16,391 nucleotides of DNA from Bacteroidales bacterium (GTDB taxonomy: Bacteria; Bacteroidota; Bacteroidia; Bacteroidales; UBA932): the NCBI GenBank assembly GCA_017538685.1, contig JAFYIK010000015.1, forward strand, positions 1 through 16,391, read 5' to 3'. The translations under genes were made by a program, and so were the position numbers. Positions within the stretch are counted from its first letter, which is position 1. Each line of letters opens with the position of its first letter. Under the pieces are notes generated by a model. That model saw only the letters and a list, made by a program, of their open reading frames with translations. It was not told where the DNA came from and did not search any database. Below are positions 7,095 to 14,338 of the stretch, piece by piece.

Positions 7095-8261
7095 TCACCC
7101 GATGCTCATCAAAATCCGGCGGCTGAGCGGATGAAGGGTGTTGCAGCGGTTTCCGAGATTGTTGATGAAGCCGAGCGGATGCCCTTCGAAGCAGACGCAG
7201 CAAAATCCCCGGGGGGCGTCGGGGAAGCGCAGCGGGTCGTGGTGAAGGTACTCGAGCGCTTGCCCGCGGGTAAGCTCTATGACGGGATACTCGCCGCGGT
7301 AGCCCAGGCTGAGCGCGTAGTCGGGGTCGGGGATGAGCTTGTCGCCCTTCTCCACTCCGACGGGCACGCCGTAGCGCAGAGGATGGATTCCGGGAAGAGG
7401 GCCGGCGTCCTTGCCGGCGCGGGCCTTTCTGCCTTCTGCGCGACCGGGAGTGAAAACGCCGCTCTTTACGAGCGCACCGACCCACTGGCCTTCGCCGGGC
7501 ACTTCGCCTGCGCGAAGAAGGTTGCCGCAGCGCGTGAGGCGTACCCCGTACTGAGGGAATTCGTCCTCGGGGGCGATAATCGTCCCGCCCAGCTCGGCGG
7601 CCGCCCATTCGAGATTCGAGTCGTTCTCGGCGTCTTCGTAGGTGCAGGTGGAGTACACGAGCACGCCGCCGGGGCGGAGCGCAGGCCACACGTCGGCGAG
7701 GATGCGTTTCTGCCGTGCGGCGCAGAGCTGGACGTTCTGCTCGCTCCATTCCTCCACGGCCCTCGGGTCTTTGCGGAACATACCCTCGCCGGAGCACGGC
7801 ACGTCAGCAACTATAATGTCGAAAGCGCCTTCAAACTGCGCGAACGCGGCAGGATCCACGGAGGTCACCATCACGTTGGGGTCGCCCCAGATCGCCACGT
7901 TGTCGCTGAGGATGCGGCTTCGGTCGCGCATAACCTCGTTCGCTACGAGCAGAAACTGCCCGCCCAGAGCTTCGCGGAGGGAAGCCGCCAAGTCGGTGGT
8001 TTTTCCGCCGGGAGCCGCGCACAGGTCCAGCACCCGGAGACCGGGCGCTTTCACCGAAGTCAGCGCTTTGCGGAAAATGTGCCCCACATACATTGCGGAG
8101 GAATCCTGGACGTAGTAACAGCCGGCGTGGAGCAGCGGGTCCAGGGTGAACACAGGGCGCTCCGCGAGCATCCGCCCGTGCGGGCTCCACGGCACCGGTG
8201 TTCCTTCCGGACCCGCGCTCCCCTTGAACGGATTCAATCTGATTGCTACGCTGGGACTCAT
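7095..8261 (-). CDS. RsmF-like NOL1/NOP2/Sun family rRNA m5C methyltransferase
   Basis: SAM-dependent RNA cytosine-5 methyltransferase, most likely acting on ribosomal RNA. The 388-residue product has the SAM-binding loop CAAPGGKT (81-88), the PC motif VPCSGEG with C156, and the TC motif YSTCTY with the catalytic C206. A C-terminal RsmF-like/PUA-like region (about 315-388) ends FINNLGNRCNTLHPLSRR. The N-terminus is short: the conserved SIRLN-type segment lies at residues 5-10, where relatives carry about 30 helical residues before it. The start is nevertheless well supported, because its ATG overlaps the stop codon of the NUDIX gene (TAATG), implying translational coupling. The exact rRNA position cannot be told from sequence. 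It is followed by queA after 52 bases. Confidence 0.92.
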   Translation of the reverse strand: MSPSVAIRLNPFKGSAGPEGTPVPWSPHGRMLAERPVFTLDPLLHAGCYYVQDSSAMYVGHIFRKALTSVKAPGLRVLDLCAAPGGKTTDLAASLREALGGQFLLVANEVMRDRSRILSDNVAIWGDPNVMVTSVDPAAFAQFEGAFDIIVADVPCSGEGMFRKDPRAVEEWSEQNVQLCAARQKRILADVWPALRPGGVLVYSTCTYEDAENDSNLEWAAAELGGTIIAPEDEFPQYGVRLTRCGNLLRAGEVPGEGQWVGALVKSGVFTPGRAEGRKARAGKDAGPLPGIHPLRYGVPVGVEKGDKLIPDPDYALSLGYRGEYPVIELTRGQALEYLHHDPLRFPDAPRGFCCVCFEGHPLGFINNLGNRCNTLHPLSRRILMSIG

Positions 8262-8875
8262 TAGACTTTCGCCTCCCTGAAAACTTCAAGGATTGACGGA
8301 TAGGTATTCTTCAAGAACGGGGGCAGGCTGGATTTTGCCACCCACACCGCTTTGCTGATGTCTTCGTCACGCTGGGGGATGAGCTCCACTGGTTTGGTGT
8401 AGAGCATATCGTACCACCAGGTGTGCTTAAGATGCCAGATCCCGTTCCTTATATAACAGTGGTCCGTGATGCAGATAAGACCCCTGAGCTCCAATTCGTC
8501 CACTCCGGTTTCTTCCTGCACTTCACGTATGGCGGTGACTTCGATGTCTTCCCCTTCCTCGCGATGGCCTTTCGGAAGGTCCCACAGACCGTTGCGGCTG
8601 ATAAGAAGGAAATCGTCGCGCCTGTTCACTACCAGCCCTCCCGCGGCATCCACATTCTTGAACTGGGCGCACAGATCCGCATAAGCAGCGTCGGTGTCTT
8701 CCGCCGGGATGTAGATGCGCGCGATGGAATCAGTCTGTTCGAACATATGCACCAGGGTGCCTATGTCGATTCTGATTCCGGGATGAAAAATCACGGCATT
8801 TGGGTCCGACAGCGAATCATCAGTCGGAGGACAGATGATGATGCAGCGCTTCTCGAAATAAATTTTGTGCGTCAT
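8261..8875 (-). CDS. NUDIX hydrolase
   Basis: Predicted Mg-dependent hydrolase of a nucleoside diphosphate linked to another group. The 204-residue protein carries a perfect Nudix box (GX5EX7REUXEEXGU) at residues 103-125, beginning GHREEGED and ending EETGV, in a C-terminal domain of about 130 residues. The N-terminal 75 residues (MTHKIYFEKRCIIICPP onward) precede the Nudix fold; I do not recognise this part. The substrate cannot be predicted. It heads the minus-strand block, and its stop codon overlaps the start of the rRNA methyltransferase (TAATG). A perfect -7 element (8893-8900) gives a short leader of roughly ten bases, and its promoter overlaps that of the divergent START-like gene. 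Confidence 0.94.
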   Translation of the reverse strand: MTHKIYFEKRCIIICPPTDDSLSDPNAVIFHPGIRIDIGTLVHMFEQTDSIARIYIPAEDTDAAYADLCAQFKNVDAAGGLVVNRRDDFLLISRNGLWDLPKGHREEGEDIEVTAIREVQEETGVDELELRGLICITDHCYIRNGIWHLKHTWWYDMLYTKPVELIPQRDEDISKAVWVAKSSLPPFLKNTYPSILEVFREAKV

Positions 8876-8879
8876 TTAC

Positions 8880-8887
8880 TATATTTG
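8880..8887 (+). promoter_or_regulatory. TAnnTTTG -7 element for the START-like/TPR pair
   Basis: TATATTTG is a perfect match to the Bacteroidota -7 consensus and is followed by CAGAACAAAG, giving a predicted transcript start near 8893-8895 and a leader of about 18 A-rich bases before the ATG at 8912. No TTTG is present at the usual -33 spacing. It overlaps the footprint of the opposing NUDIX promoter. Confidence 0.65.
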
Positions 8888-8892
8888 CAGAA

Positions 8893-8924
8893 CAAAGATA
8901 AAAATTTTTCGATGGCAGCGCAAT
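8893..8924 (-). promoter_or_regulatory. NUDIX gene promoter (-33 ATTG, -7 TATCTTTG)
   Basis: On the minus strand TATCTTTG (8900-8893) matches TAnnTTTG perfectly. Twenty bases upstream lies ATTG (8924-8921), three of four bases of the -33 TTTG at the correct spacing. Transcription would start near 8886, leaving a leader of about 11 bases before the NUDIX ATG. The -33 box lies inside the start of the opposing START-like gene. Confidence 0.65.
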
Positions 8925-9319
8925 ACACAAGCAAGCACGGAATAGTGGGCCGCCCGCAGCCGGAGCTCTTTATGGCCTTCACGGATATGCGCAACTTCAC
9001 GCGTATGGTCCCGCAGGACCAGCAGGTCTCGCTGGAGGCTGATTTCGACACACTTACGGCCACCGCGCAGGGGATGAGCTTCAGCGCGAAGATAGTGGAG
9101 CGCGTTCCGTATACGAAGATAGTGGCGGAAGACAACGGCGCGCCCTTCCATTTTTCAATAACCTTCCATTTCGATGAAGCCGGCGCCGGAAAGACAGATT
9201 TCTGGGTTGAGGTGGACGCCGAACTGAACGGCATCCTTAAAATGATGCTCGGAAGCAAGATTCAGGAGGCGCTGGACAAGATGGTCGACGGAATGGTTGG
9301 GGCAACAGCACAAGTATGA
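8912..9319 (+). CDS. START-like (SRPBCC-type) small protein
   Basis: A 135-residue cytoplasmic protein that looks like a single START/polyketide-cyclase-like (SRPBCC) domain, a helix-grip fold binding hydrophobic ligands. Visible cues are an early helix (QPELFMAFTDMRNFTRM), alternating beta-strand text (IVERVPYTKIVAED, then FHFSITFHFDEAG) and a long C-terminal helix (LGSKIQEALDKMVDG). There is no signal peptide and no catalytic motif. The same frame is open upstream, but the ATG at 8912 is preferred because the -7 element at 8880-8887 lies just before it and the upstream part is antisense to the NUDIX gene. Its TGA overlaps the ATG of the TPR gene (ATGA), so the two are cotranscribed and probably coupled. 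Ligand unknown. Confidence 0.82.
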   Translation: MAAQYTSKHGIVGRPQPELFMAFTDMRNFTRMVPQDQQVSLEADFDTLTATAQGMSFSAKIVERVPYTKIVAEDNGAPFHFSITFHFDEAGAGKTDFWVEVDAELNGILKMMLGSKIQEALDKMVDGMVGATAQV

Positions 9320-10143
9320 AGAAATTAATCATAACGGTATTGTTATTCGCGGTCGCCTTAGCGGCGGCGGGGCAGACGAAGGATGAGTATAACGAGAAAT
9401 ACCAGCGGCTCGCGGGCAGGCTGGGGCCGGCTGGCGTCGGGATCGAGACTCATCTGGACAAATGGGAGGCGGCTTTCCCCGACGACCGCCGGCTCCTGGA
9501 GGCCCGCGCGCAGTACTGCCTCGTGAAGGGCAGAAGCTCGGAAGTGGTCCCTAAAAACCAGAGCAAGTTCCTTGGCAACAAACCCATCCTTTCGCTTCCC
9601 GATTCGAGCGGCAGGGCGGTGAACTATTTCGAGGAGTACTTCCACGATGACGAACTCTTCGGCCAGGCTATGAAATACTTCGACCGTGCGATAGAACTCT
9701 ATCCTGATGATCTGTACATAAGGGCAGAGAAGATAGTCGCCCTTCTGGACTACGAAAAAGAATCTCCGGATATGGCGGTGGACGAGATCGACAAACTGAT
9801 TGCCCTGGAAAAGCAGACGCATCCGAAGTGGACCGCGCTCGGCGAGCCGGTGGAGGAAGGCGGTTTTTCCGACCTTATGAGCACTTTCTGCTACAGGCTC
9901 TACAATATAGCCAACGACACCGGTTACAACGCTTTTTTCAGCCTGTCCACCAAACTCTCGAAACTCTATCCGAAAGACCCTAATTATCTGGACAATATCG
10001 GGTCTTACTGGCTAGTCGCCAGGGGCAGGGACAAAAAGGCTATGAGCTACTACAAAAAGGCCTTGAAACTCAACCCGGACGACGAAGTGGCGAAGGCCAA
10101 CATCAGGGTAATCGAGAGGAAGCAGGCGAAGAAGAAAAAATAA
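9316..10143 (+). CDS. Exported TPR-repeat protein
   Basis: A 275-residue protein with an N-terminal signal peptide (MKKLIITVLLFAVALAAAG, then QTKDE), so probably periplasmic. There is no lipobox cysteine. At least two TPR-like repeats are visible: one around residues 115-140 (AMKYFDRAIELYPDD) and one near the C-terminus (AMSYYKKALKLNPDDEVAKAN, about 244-264). The end is strongly basic (KQAKKKK). TPR proteins mediate protein-protein contacts; no partner can be named. The ATG overlaps the TGA of the START-like gene, fixing the start. Its TAA (10141-10143) abuts the stop codon of the convergent permease with no intervening base, and no terminator is visible between them. Confidence 0.85.
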   Translation: MKKLIITVLLFAVALAAAGQTKDEYNEKYQRLAGRLGPAGVGIETHLDKWEAAFPDDRRLLEARAQYCLVKGRSSEVVPKNQSKFLGNKPILSLPDSSGRAVNYFEEYFHDDELFGQAMKYFDRAIELYPDDLYIRAEKIVALLDYEKESPDMAVDEIDKLIALEKQTHPKWTALGEPVEEGGFSDLMSTFCYRLYNIANDTGYNAFFSLSTKLSKLYPKDPNYLDNIGSYWLVARGRDKKAMSYYKKALKLNPDDEVAKANIRVIERKQAKKKK

Positions 10144-11259
10144 CTAGAGAGTTTCGCCTTTCACGGACTGCGCCGGATCTATCCTGGATATCTGCAGGGA
10201 AGGAAGCAGCAGAAGCAGCATAATCACGCACCACGCGAGAATGTCGGTCACTATTATGGCCGGGACATTCACGCTCACCGGCACATACGAGACGAAGTAG
10301 TTGGCCGGGTTCAGTTTAATAAGATGTGTAGCGCTCTGGATCAGGCAGAAGAGCAGCGCGGCAGCATTGCCGGCCGCCAGGCCCAGCACGGTGCTGCGCG
10401 AAGCCACGCGCAGGAAGGTGCGGGCGATTCCGCGGCCCGGCATACCCAGCGCCTTGAGGGTGCCGATCGTCTGCGTGCTGCGCATAATCATTATCAGCAG
10501 CCCTGAAATCATATTGAACGCGGCCACCAGCGCCATCAGCAGCAGGATGGCCACCACGTTCATATCTATCAGCTGCATCCAGTCGAAGAGATTGGCGTAT
10601 TTGTAGGACGATGCCGCAGACAGCAGGCCGGTCGCGAACCCGATCTCGGCCGCCTTCTCCATCATACCATCCCGCGTGCGGAAGGCGTCGTCCAGCCGGA
10701 TTTCGAGAGCGCCCGATTCGCCGTCGGCATAGCCCAGCAGGCGCTGCATATCCGCGAGGGGGCAGTAGACTATCAGCGCTTCGTCCAGCTCCACGGCGGG
10801 CTGGTAGACCTCCGCGACCGTGAACTTGCGCAGTTTGACCTTTTCGCCGACGAAGTAAGAGAGCATCGGATCGCCCACTGCCAGCCCTGCCTTTCGCGCG
10901 AGCTTTTCGGGGATGCGGACCTGCAGGCGGTCGGTCAGCGCCGGCACGCCCTTGAAAACCACTCCCTCCAGCACCTCGCCGCTGCGCACTATGCCCGGCT
11001 GGATGACCACGGGGTCCACGCCGCGTATGCCCTGCACCTGCGCGAGCTTTTCCTGCAGGTCGGGGGTGAGGCGGACGGCCGCAGTGTCGGTGAGCACGAC
11101 GTCCGAGACTACCTCGGAGATTGCATCACGCAGGGCCTTGCGGTAGCCGGACGCAACGCTCACCGACACGATCATAATGAACGCGGAGATAGCGGTCGCC
11201 CAAATGGAGACCTTGCCCTTGAACCTTATTCTGGAGGCTATGAAGCTGTCCGCCTTCAT
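10144..11259 (-). CDS. ABC transporter permease, FtsX/LolC-LolE-like
   Basis: Inner-membrane permease of the MacB/LolC/LolE type, which in characterised members extracts lipoproteins or works mechanically from the periplasm. The 371-residue product has the fold's four helices: TM1 at about 17-37, a large periplasmic domain (40-230), then TMs at about 232-258, 286-308 and 332-353. The segment NMISGLLIMIMRS (249-261) followed by QTIGTLKALGM is the typical coupling region, and the C-terminus QISRIDPAQSVKGE is typical of Bacteroidota LolC/E-like proteins. An open frame extends 17 codons upstream, but M at 11259 (MKADSFIASRIRF) matches family starts and overlaps the porin stop codon as ATGA. No ATPase gene is adjacent, so the partner is encoded elsewhere. 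The substrate is uncertain. Confidence 0.9.
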   Translation of the reverse strand: MKADSFIASRIRFKGKVSIWATAISAFIMIVSVSVASGYRKALRDAISEVVSDVVLTDTAAVRLTPDLQEKLAQVQGIRGVDPVVIQPGIVRSGEVLEGVVFKGVPALTDRLQVRIPEKLARKAGLAVGDPMLSYFVGEKVKLRKFTVAEVYQPAVELDEALIVYCPLADMQRLLGYADGESGALEIRLDDAFRTRDGMMEKAAEIGFATGLLSAASSYKYANLFDWMQLIDMNVVAILLLMALVAAFNMISGLLIMIMRSTQTIGTLKALGMPGRGIARTFLRVASRSTVLGLAAGNAAALLFCLIQSATHLIKLNPANYFVSYVPVSVNVPAIIVTDILAWCVIMLLLLLPSLQISRIDPAQSVKGETL

Positions 11260-13946
11260 CGCTTGGAAAGCTGCTTGTTCTGCACGGGAGAGAGGTAGAA
11301 CGGCCACCATATGCCCAGCTTGAGGCCGCTTCCGCCGCCGCTGGTAATGACGTGCCTGTGCGAACTGAATATGTCTGTTTCGTCCATCGGCCAGCCTTCA
11401 CCCGCATTCTGGTATTTTATGAAGACGGTGACCTGCTTCCACTGCATATTGACGAATAAGTCGAAGTAGGGGCCGTTGTTGTAGGCGAATTCGTTCTGGT
11501 TCTTGAAGGTGCCGGTGATGTAATTCCATTCCGGCGAGTACCATTTCGTGTTCCACCAGGCGTTCACGCCCAGCTGCATATCGAGCACGTTCTTCTCCAC
11601 GGGGAACTGGATGAAATACTTCAGGTTAAGCGCCAGTTTCGGCAGAGGAATGACTTTCTCGTTGGAAGACAGCTGCATCAGCACTCTGTTGTCCAGATGC
11701 AGGAAATTCGCAATCACGAATTCCTTGCGTACATAGCCTGAGAGCACGCTTATCACCCCGGCGGTGTGCTGTTTGGTGATGCCCAGGGTGTCGTAGTAGA
11801 CGGGGTTGCCGATCAGGGCATAGCCGGCCTTGGCATCCAGCTTCCAGTACGGGATGTGCACCGAACCTTCCACCTTCGTGACGGAAGTCTTGCTGAAGTC
11901 GTTGTCCCAGCGCAAAAGCGGGTTCACGGTGCTGTAGAAATGGCGCTGGTAATATGTGGCGCCGGTCAGGCTTTCGCTGAAGCTGGCAGTGAGGGCAATG
12001 GGGGAGCGGCGCGCCCGCCGGAAGGGGTAGAACTCCATCCCGAGGTTGGCCTGAATGTCCATATTTCCGGCGTCCGCGCCCGCGAACACCAGATGCGCTT
12101 TCGCGTCCCACCGTGCGTTGTCGGTGAACTGTCCGCGAGCTCCGGCATAGGTGTACAGCGAGTTTTCGTAGGCCCTGCTGGTGTCCGCGGCGGTGACTTT
12201 GTGGTAGGAGTGGACATAGTCGCCGATTCCCACGTCGATCTTCGAGATCAGGCCATCCGCGCTCCAGGGCTGGAGGCGGAGGTAGATGCGGTTATCCAGG
12301 CGGGTCTGGCCGAGCGAGTCGGCTTCCGTGCCGTTGATGAACTCGCGCTGGAATTTGGAATACTCCACTGCGTGGCCTATGAAGGCGGTGGTTACGTCCG
12401 CCGTGCTGTCCGGAATGAAGGTGCTGTCGCGCCTGGCCCGCCAGTCGTTGATGAACTCGAACGGGATGCGCAGCTGCTGGTCGGCATAGGCGGTGAATTT
12501 CTTGTTATTGGATTTCGCCGCGGCCATAGCGATGGGTATCTCGCGGATTTCACGGGTGGTGTCCCTGATATCGGAGAGGTTCGTGATTCCGCCGTTTTCG
12601 CCCATCTCCACGGTGTTGTGGATGATGCCGGCGTTCGCCAGATAGCGCTTGCCGAGGTAATTGACGCCGACCGCGGCGGTCTTGTTCTTCACCTTTTCGT
12701 TGATGAGCATACCGCCGCCGCCCCATTTGTCGTAGAGGAGGCTGTAGTTCAGCTCGGGGGTGATGTTGTTGGTGGTGAAGATATGGATGTTGTCCGATTC
12801 CTTTTCATCGCCTGCCATAAGCGTTCCGTAGTAGCCGAGCTCGGTGTGAGGGGTTTTCGTGTTGTACTGGGTGAAGGTCTCTGGGTTGAAGGTCCAGGCC
12901 TCATACGGGTCGTAGAAACTCACTCCCGTCGTCTTCCGGTTGAGGTAATTGTAGGTCTGCACCGGAGAGCCTGCGACTCCCAGCCAGGAGGCGTTTACGT
13001 CTTCTCTCAGGAACCTGTAATCGTAGAAATGGTAGTTGTAACTCGTGTCCGGGACATACGGACTAAGCTGTCCGAAGTCGCGGTCTTCCGTCCACGCGAT
13101 TATGCGCTTGAAGTGCATAGAATCCGGCACGGCATAAGTGTCCAGGATTCTCGGCGTGTTTTCGCGTATGGAGTCTTTGATGGCCTGCTTTTCCGCCTTG
13201 ATGCGGTCCAGGCTGTCGCGTATGGCTTTTTTGCGGAGCTCTTTCTGCTCGAAGTCGTATTTCTTGCGCTCTTCCTTCGAAAGGCCGTTGTACCAGGCGA
13301 GGAATGCGGCTTTCGCGCGGGCAGTGCTGTCTGCGTAGTAGGTGGAATCGAGCTTATGGCGCTCGGACCAGTTGAATTCTGCGAGGGTGCTGTCCGTCCG
13401 GGCGAGGCTGACGCCGTATTTATAATTTATAATTAAAGTGTCTTCGATTTCCGTCGTGTCGGCATTCCGTATTCTCTCGAATCCTGCCCAGACGATTTCC
13501 ATCGAGTCTATCTGCTCGCGGTAAGAGTCCATCAGCGAATCGCCTTTGTGCTGGAGGGAATCGGCCACCTCTTTGTGAGTCAGCGAATCCAGCAGGGCGA
13601 CGTAGTATTTATAGCGCCAGGGATCCAGTTCCCTCAGCGAATCGGGCGCTTTGATGGTATCGCGTGCGGTGAGGTGCGGGAGGGTGTCCAACAGTTCTTC
13701 GGAGCCATAGTCCAGGGTGTCCGGGCCTCCGAGCAGCGAGTCCGCGATTTCGACTTTTTCGAAATCGCCTTTGCGGCGGGATTTGTAGTTGCTGACCGGG
13801 TAAACGACCGTGTCCGGAACGGGCTCGTAAGCAGGCTCATACGGCCCCAGTTGGGACGGCCCGGACGCCATCTCGGCCGCCACCGCGATGACGATGCTGC
13901 CGAATAGCGCTACAGGAAATATGAACTTTTTAAAACCCGCTTTCAT
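11256..13946 (-). CDS. Putative outer-membrane porin (Porin_10-like)
   Basis: Predicted outer-membrane beta-barrel of about 896 residues. An N-terminal signal segment (MKAGFKKFIFPVALFGSIVI, then AVAAEMA) leads to a charged, DSL-rich helical region (about 60-280; examples are PDSLRELD, LDSLTH, ADSLQH, GDSLMD). A long C-terminal region (about 300-896) has the alternating aromatic and polar pattern of barrel strands, for example NYHFYDYRF, ELGYYGTLMAGD and PELNYSLLYDKW. The text fits the Bacteroidota putative porin family. The open frame begins 47 codons earlier, inside the ftsB gene, but MKAGFKK at 13946 is the natural start because it gives a clean signal peptide and leaves a 19-base gap after ftsB. 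Its TGA overlaps the permease start. The transported solute is unknown. Confidence 0.85.
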   Translation of the reverse strand: MKAGFKKFIFPVALFGSIVIAVAAEMASGPSQLGPYEPAYEPVPDTVVYPVSNYKSRRKGDFEKVEIADSLLGGPDTLDYGSEELLDTLPHLTARDTIKAPDSLRELDPWRYKYYVALLDSLTHKEVADSLQHKGDSLMDSYREQIDSMEIVWAGFERIRNADTTEIEDTLIINYKYGVSLARTDSTLAEFNWSERHKLDSTYYADSTARAKAAFLAWYNGLSKEERKKYDFEQKELRKKAIRDSLDRIKAEKQAIKDSIRENTPRILDTYAVPDSMHFKRIIAWTEDRDFGQLSPYVPDTSYNYHFYDYRFLREDVNASWLGVAGSPVQTYNYLNRKTTGVSFYDPYEAWTFNPETFTQYNTKTPHTELGYYGTLMAGDEKESDNIHIFTTNNITPELNYSLLYDKWGGGGMLINEKVKNKTAAVGVNYLGKRYLANAGIIHNTVEMGENGGITNLSDIRDTTREIREIPIAMAAAKSNNKKFTAYADQQLRIPFEFINDWRARRDSTFIPDSTADVTTAFIGHAVEYSKFQREFINGTEADSLGQTRLDNRIYLRLQPWSADGLISKIDVGIGDYVHSYHKVTAADTSRAYENSLYTYAGARGQFTDNARWDAKAHLVFAGADAGNMDIQANLGMEFYPFRRARRSPIALTASFSESLTGATYYQRHFYSTVNPLLRWDNDFSKTSVTKVEGSVHIPYWKLDAKAGYALIGNPVYYDTLGITKQHTAGVISVLSGYVRKEFVIANFLHLDNRVLMQLSSNEKVIPLPKLALNLKYFIQFPVEKNVLDMQLGVNAWWNTKWYSPEWNYITGTFKNQNEFAYNNGPYFDLFVNMQWKQVTVFIKYQNAGEGWPMDETDIFSSHRHVITSGGGSGLKLGIWWPFYLSPVQNKQLSKR

Positions 13947-13965
13947 CCTTGAATTCTTACAACCA

Positions 13966-14292
13966 CTACTTTTCCGGAATAATATAAATGTCGTCGCCGT
14001 GCTCCGCGAAGTTCCAGTTTTCGCGTGCGAACTTCTCGAGGGAGTCTTTGTTTGAAGTGAGGGACTCGATCTTCTGGTCCAGCTCACGTATCTTTTTATC
14101 GTTGGCTTTGATCTCCTTGTTCTGACGGGCTATGGTGAATCCGCCCTGGATCCACCTGATCACATTGTCTTTTTTGACGAAGAGAAAGACCACTGCAATC
14201 GCGGCTGCGACTATCGCCACACGGGCCAGCGAACGCTGCTCCTTGCGGTTGCCGTCTTTGCTCTTGTCCCAAATATCTTTCATATAGCCCAT
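13966..14292 (-). CDS. FtsB/DivIC-like septum formation initiator protein
   Basis: Bitopic inner-membrane protein of the divisome, in the family that forms the FtsB-FtsL-FtsQ type complex. The 108-residue product has a short cytoplasmic N-terminus, one helix at about residues 22-40 (VAIVAAAIAVVFLFV), a periplasmic coiled coil at about 52-86 (NKEIKANDKKIRELDQKIES, then LTSNKDSLEKFA) and the family ending ARENWNFAEHGDDIYIIPEK. An alternative start is the methionine at 14283 (MKDIWDKSK), three codons in. Because the predicted transcript start lies at about 14293-14295, the first ATG would make the message almost leaderless and the second would leave about ten leader bases. It heads the ftsB-porin-permease operon, 19 bases above the porin. 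Confidence 0.88.
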   Translation of the reverse strand: MGYMKDIWDKSKDGNRKEQRSLARVAIVAAAIAVVFLFVKKDNVIRWIQGGFTIARQNKEIKANDKKIRELDQKIESLTSNKDSLEKFARENWNFAEHGDDIYIIPEK

Positions 14293-14298
14293 ATTGTC

Positions 14299-14318
14299 GC
14301 AAATTTAGTTAAATTTGC
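14299..14318. promoter_or_regulatory. Palindromic divergent promoter between ftsB and the nucleotidyltransferase
   Basis: GCAAATTTA (14299-14307) and TAAATTTGC (14310-14318) form a perfect inverted repeat with a two-base centre (GT). Each arm contains one perfect TAnnTTTG -7 element: TAAATTTG on the plus strand (14310-14317) serving the nucleotidyltransferase, and TAAATTTG on the minus strand (14307-14300) serving ftsB. Predicted starts are near 14324 (plus) and 14293-14295 (minus). No TTTG is present at the usual -33 distance on either side. The palindrome could equally be a regulator-binding site. Confidence 0.7.
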
Positions 14319-14338
14319 ATAACAATAAAAGCCACATT

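Noticed and set aside
7023..8264. A 413-codon plus-strand open frame opposite the rRNA methyltransferase
   Set aside because: It is antisense to a gene with all NOL1/NOP2/Sun motifs, and its translation has no domain features.
8423..8911. 163-codon upstream extension of the START-like reading frame
   Set aside because: It is antisense to the NUDIX gene, including its catalytic box. The -7 element at 8880-8887 places transcription just before the ATG at 8912.
11766..13436. A 556-codon open frame on the plus strand, opposite the porin gene
   Set aside because: It is antisense to a gene with a clear signal peptide and barrel pattern, and long opposite-strand frames are expected in GC-rich coding DNA. 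Its translation has no recognisable domain and is rich in Val, Gly and Arg.
13947..14087. 47-codon upstream extension of the porin reading frame
   Set aside because: It lies inside the ftsB-like gene in another frame and would bury the signal peptide. The methionine at 13946 gives a clean exported protein.
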